DNA from: an uncultured Verrucomicrobia subdivision 3 bacterium
Lineage (GTDB): Bacteria > Verrucomicrobiota > Verrucomicrobiia > Limisphaerales > UBA11358
NCBI GenBank assembly: GCA_903875465.1
Contig: CAIQWB010000029.1
Location: 1-64,000, forward strand
Length of the DNA stretch: 64,000 bases
Direction: 5' to 3'
Position numbers and translations under genes: made by a program. Shown here piece by piece: positions 63,149 to 64,000 of this stretch. The notes under the pieces are model-generated. The model made no database searches and was not told the origin of the DNA. It saw only the letters and a list, made by a program, of their open reading frames with translations. The stretch's first letter is position 1, and each line of letters opens with the position of its first letter.

Positions 63149-63760
63149 TCAAAACGACAACCGTGCTACCCGTTCTGACAACTGGTTTTGCCAGCGGTTG
63201 AAGTAGCCGTAGAAGCGGTAGAGTTCTTCGAGACGGGCCAGGCTGGCGACTTTCGTATCTGGCGATTGGCTGGTGGTCTGCCAAGCGGCGTCCAGCATTT
63301 TGAGCCGGTCATCCAGTTCACCGCGCATATTATTGAGTTTCTGCTGCCAGACCTGAATTCGCTCGATCCAGTCCTGCGCGCGCTCGAACCATTGAATTTT
63401 GAGCAGCGGGGACGTGACCTGCTCCCGTTCCAGCAGGAAGGTGTCTGCCTCCTGGCAAATCGCGGCGATGTCCACAAACCAGTCCGCCAACGCTGTGGGG
63501 ATGCTCTGAATCTCCGCCGGTCGGCTGCCCCGCTCCAATTCCAGCAAATGCAGCAGGCGCGTTTTAGGATCAGTGAGGCACTGGCAGGCGGCGTTCAGCT
63601 CGGCGTAATGCCGGTTCGCCGCGGTCTTTTCGGCGTCACTGGCTTGGTGGACCCGGTCAGGGTGAACGTCGGCGGCGCGGGCGAGAAATTGTTGCCGGAG
63701 CCGGTCGGTGTCTAGACCGGGGCGGCGGGGTTCATTCAGCAGGGCAAAATAGTCCGTCAC
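63149..63760 (-). CDS. hscB: Fe-S cluster assembly co-chaperone HscB-like J-protein
   Basis: The 203-residue protein (GTG start) begins with a J domain: DYFALLNEPRRPGLDTDRLRQQF, the HPD motif in ADVHPDRVHQ, and NRHYAELNAACQCLTDPKTRLLHLLELE. A C-terminal three-helix part follows (ERAQDWIERIQVWQQKLNNMRGELDDRLK; LYRFYGYFNRWQNQL), as in HscB, which hands IscU to the HscA chaperone. The C-terminal half is longer and more divergent than in proteobacterial HscB. Its start overlaps the stop of an IscA-type gene (GTGA, 63757-63760), which supports a role in Fe-S assembly. Confidence 0.82.
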   Translation of the reverse strand: MTDYFALLNEPRRPGLDTDRLRQQFLARAADVHPDRVHQASDAEKTAANRHYAELNAACQCLTDPKTRLLHLLELERGSRPAEIQSIPTALADWFVDIAAICQEADTFLLEREQVTSPLLKIQWFERAQDWIERIQVWQQKLNNMRGELDDRLKMLDAAWQTTSQSPDTKVASLARLEELYRFYGYFNRWQNQLSERVARLSF

Positions 63761-64000
63761 GCCGTGAAACTTTCACCGCAAGAACAGCTCGTGGCGGCGT
63801 TGGGGTTCTTCACCTTGAAACCACCGTCCAGCGCGTTGACATAATCCAGTTCGCTGCCGGTGACGTACAGGGCACTTTTGGGATCCACCACCACGCGGAC
63901 GCCGGCGCTTTCCACCAGAATGTCGCGGCTGGCGGGGCCATCCTGCAAATCCATTTTATATTGCAAACCTGAGCAACCACCGCCCACCACGGCCACGCGC
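63757..64000 (-). CDS. IscA/ErpA-type Fe-S assembly protein, 5' part outside window
   Basis: Only the C-terminal 80 or so residues are in the window; the frame runs off the right edge, so the internal ATG at 63996 is not the start. The A-type carrier pattern is clear: VAVVGGGCSGLQYKMDL with the first Cys, VVDPKSALYVTGSELDYVNALDGGFKVKNPNA, and the end SCSCGESFTA with the Cys pair that binds the cluster. A-type carriers take Fe-S clusters from the scaffold to target enzymes. It is translationally coupled to hscB by overlap. Confidence 0.9.
   Translation of the reverse strand, partial: RVAVVGGGCSGLQYKMDLQDGPASRDILVESAGVRVVVDPKSALYVTGSELDYVNALDGGFKVKNPNAATSCSCGESFTA

Overview
The window reads as chromosome of a Verrucomicrobiota bacterium, most likely of the Pedosphaera/Limisphaerales side. 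The clues are many large secreted proteins built from immunoglobulin-like, Calx-beta, delta-60 and P domains with the short C-terminal module of that phylum (I/V-x-x-S-x-[DN]-L-x-x-W), a prepilin with an H-X9-DG tail, DUF1080 and YHYH proteins, a DUF1343 protein, and a pilus locus laid out like Amuc_1098-1102 of Akkermansia. No phage, insertion sequence or CRISPR array was recognised. Taxonomy is inferred from gene content only.

Layout. 0.1-4.4 kb (minus): a shortened NamZ-like hydrolase, a secreted multidomain protein and a ParE-type toxin-antitoxin pair. 4.9-8.0 kb (plus): GH1 glycosidase, then ruvX-truA-trmL. 8.0-21.5 kb: a mixed region with a prepilin, an AraC regulator carrying two GyrI-like domains, tRNA-Val(TAC), an HpnI-like glycosyltransferase, a GH42 protein lacking its acid/base Glu, a secreted glycosidase-like protein, a YHYH protein, an M20 peptidase and an HEYTH/TPR protein. 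21.6-24.1 kb (minus): a SAM-I riboswitch with terminator, then a threonine-synthase homologue, a SnoaL-like protein, a ThiS/MoaD-like sulfur carrier ending in Gly-Gly and a NIL-domain protein. 24.3-33.6 kb: membrane and NHL-like proteins, rsgA-engB, betaine-lipid genes btaA-btaB, DUF1080, GT9, phosphoesterase and acylphosphatase. 33.96-60.24 kb (plus): a visibly more AT-rich, tightly packed run with a pilM/N-, pilO-, pilP- and secretin-like locus, a FEN-type exonuclease, four large secreted proteins (one of 2878 residues) and an S53 peptidase. 60.25-64 kb: coaE, glgB, then hscB and an edge-cut iscA-type gene on minus.

Main points. (1) The riboswitch cluster fits homocysteine synthesis by direct sulfur transfer to O-phosphohomoserine, the MetM/MetO route reported in Streptomyces, here with two extra genes and direct SAM control; 'threonine synthase' would be a misleading label. 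(2) The secretin is encoded by two consecutive genes, each with a signal peptide. (3) The 2878-residue protein stops halfway through a P domain, and the missing half with the expected tail lies about 1.8 kb downstream, fused to the S53 peptidase; removing 1815 nt restores one frame. (4) The GH42 protein has Gly where the catalytic acid/base Glu belongs.

Limits: all calls come from reading translations and motifs by eye; no alignment, structure prediction or database search was run.
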